DNA of 15,011 bases from Halobacteriales archaeon (GTDB lineage Archaea > Halobacteriota > Halobacteria > Halobacteriales > SKSH01): assembly GCA_007118075.1 (NCBI GenBank), contig SKSH01000063.1:1-15011 (forward strand). Reading direction: 5' to 3'. This document shows positions 14,311 through 15,011 of this stretch, piece by piece. Below the pieces are notes generated by a model. It saw only the letters and a program-made list of their open reading frames with translations. It did no database searches and had not been told where the DNA came from. The translations under genes were made by a program, and so were the position numbers. The stretch's first letter is position 1; each line of letters starts with the position of its first letter.

Positions 14311-14972
14311 CGGTCTACCGACGAGAGGTATTCCACGGCCTCGTCGACGTCGACTACATCGGCGTACTTCATCCAAAGGTCGAGTAATCCGATCTTGTGG
14401 GATGCCTCGATGCGGTCGAAAACACACTGCTGAGGCAGGATGACATCGAAGCCGTTTTGCTGTGCATCGATGGCAGATGCTCGGACACACCCACTCGTCG
14501 AGTTCCCGACGATGACAACCGTATCAATCCCCTCTCGCACGAGCCGCGAGAGGAGATCTGTCCCGTAGAATGCGCTCGCGTATGTCTTATCGATGACCGG
14601 TTCTCCCGGTTTTGGGACGATGGGCTCGACGATGTCGAGATCCTCGTGGTGTGGATCTTCGTAACTCGATGGGACGACACGGGTGTACCACACCGGATGC
14701 CCATACTCCCTGGCGGTGTCGAGGAACTCACTGATGTGGTCCATCGCCTCCCATGCGATATGCCCCATGGCAGTACGATGTGTCTTGACTGCCTCGAGGA
14801 TTGGGACATCCTCTCCCACGATGAGCCGTTGCATGTCGATCACGAGAACAACCGGGTTGTCGCCCACCCCACGTGATTCCCATGAGGCAGCACCACCTTC
14901 GTCGTAGCCGGCAGCGGTGATCACCTGCTTGTCTTGCTCGCTCAACAAGTCCTCCCAGATGTGCTCCACCAT
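14307..14972 (-). CDS. Isochorismatase-family cysteine amidohydrolase (N-carbamoylsarcosine amidase/maleamate amidase-like)
   Basis: A cysteine hydrolase that releases ammonia (and CO2 if the substrate is a carbamoyl compound) from a linear amide. At 221 residues it has normal length. The Asp-Lys-Cys triad is visible: Asp46 in VIDMQR, Lys129 in IDKTYASAFYGT, Cys162 in GNSTSGCVRASAIDA. The TSGCVRA nucleophile motif is characteristic of N-carbamoylsarcosine amidohydrolases and of maleamate amidohydrolase (NicF); ureidoacrylate amidase RutB is a more distant alternative. A 40-residue N-terminal region precedes the core, as in N-carbamoylsarcosine amidases. It is the first gene of a two-gene unit with amidohydrolase copy 2 (4-base overlap). 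Confidence 0.93.
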   Translation of the reverse strand: MVEHIWEDLLSEQDKQVITAAGYDEGGAASWESRGVGDNPVVLVIDMQRLIVGEDVPILEAVKTHRTAMGHIAWEAMDHISEFLDTAREYGHPVWYTRVVPSSYEDPHHEDLDIVEPIVPKPGEPVIDKTYASAFYGTDLLSRLVREGIDTVVIVGNSTSGCVRASAIDAQQNGFDVILPQQCVFDRIEASHKIGLLDLWMKYADVVDVDEAVEYLSSVDR

Positions 14973-15007
14973 ACGTATCGAGATGTGTGCTCTTCAGGCA
15001 AATACGT
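14971..15007 (-). promoter_or_regulatory. Promoter region of the amidase/amidohydrolase unit with repeated ATACGT
   Basis: TATTTG on the minus strand lies at -32 to -27 from the ATG at 14972 (bases 14999-15004). An 8-base palindrome ATACGTAT at 14971-14978 overlaps the start codon, and ATACGT recurs at 15002-15007, 31 bases away on the other side of the presumed TATA box. The pair may be a regulator site; upstream sequence is cut off. Confidence 0.35.
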
Positions 15008-15011
15008 GTCA

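Noticed and set aside
14311..14490. 60-residue N-terminal extension of amidohydrolase copy 2
   Set aside because: The extra residues are Arg/Cys-rich and out of frame over the amidase catalytic region; the typical amidohydrolase N-terminus begins at ATG 14310 with an ATGA overlap.
1..15011. tRNA, rRNA, CRISPR arrays, insertion sequences or phage genes
   Set aside because: Looked for by eye on both strands; no transposase, integrase, repeat array or structural RNA pattern was seen.

Overview
The window looks like part of a haloarchaeal (Halobacteria) chromosome or large replicon. The evidence is strongly acidic, Asp/Glu-rich predicted proteins, a single-chain ADP-forming acyl-CoA synthetase, an F420/LLM-type oxidoreductase, an archaeal-size LeuC/LeuD pair, and TATA-like boxes 25-35 bases before several start codons that lack Shine-Dalgarno sequences (leaderless-style promoters). 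GC content looks moderate by eye; I did not count it. The species cannot be named from this sequence.

Coding density is very high and no gene-free stretch exceeds about 90 bases. Reading left to right: (1) a truncated minus-strand gene (1-1285) encoding a LivG-type and a LivF-type ABC ATPase fused in one frame, preceded by a class III (CaiB/BaiF) CoA-transferase (1364-2593). (2) Divergent from these, a plus-strand isocitrate lyase/PEP mutase-family lyase with the KRCGH loop (2684-3571). (3) A long minus-strand series, transcribed from about 11422 down to 3581: NTF2/SnoaL-like protein, LLM F420/flavin oxidoreductase, dihydropyrimidinase-like amidohydrolase, ADP-forming acyl-CoA synthetase, acyl-CoA dehydrogenase, and aconitase-family large and small subunits (LeuC-like, LeuD-like). 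(4) Divergent from that series, a plus-strand MmgE/PrpD protein (11513-12919). (5) A minus-strand pair, isochorismatase-family amidohydrolase then a second dihydropyrimidinase-like amidohydrolase (14972 to 12925), overlapping by 4 bases.

The gene set reads as a catabolic island. Two hydantoinase-type ring-opening amidohydrolases and an amidase of the N-carbamoylsarcosine/maleamate type suggest a nitrogen-containing ring (cyclic amide, imide or ureide) as substrate. The LLM enzyme and SnoaL-like protein could modify it. The aconitase-type hydro-lyase, the PrpD-family protein and the KRCGH lyase suggest the carbon skeleton becomes a (substituted) unsaturated dicarboxylate that is hydrated and cleaved to pyruvate or another 2-oxo acid. 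Acyl-CoA ligase, CoA-transferase and acyl-CoA dehydrogenase would handle the acid products, and the Liv-type ATPase suggests dedicated uptake. This resembles in part the nicotinate pathway of Eubacterium barkeri (enamidase, dimethylmaleate hydratase, dimethylmalate lyase) and in part the methylcitrate cycle, but matches neither completely. The substrate assignment is inference.
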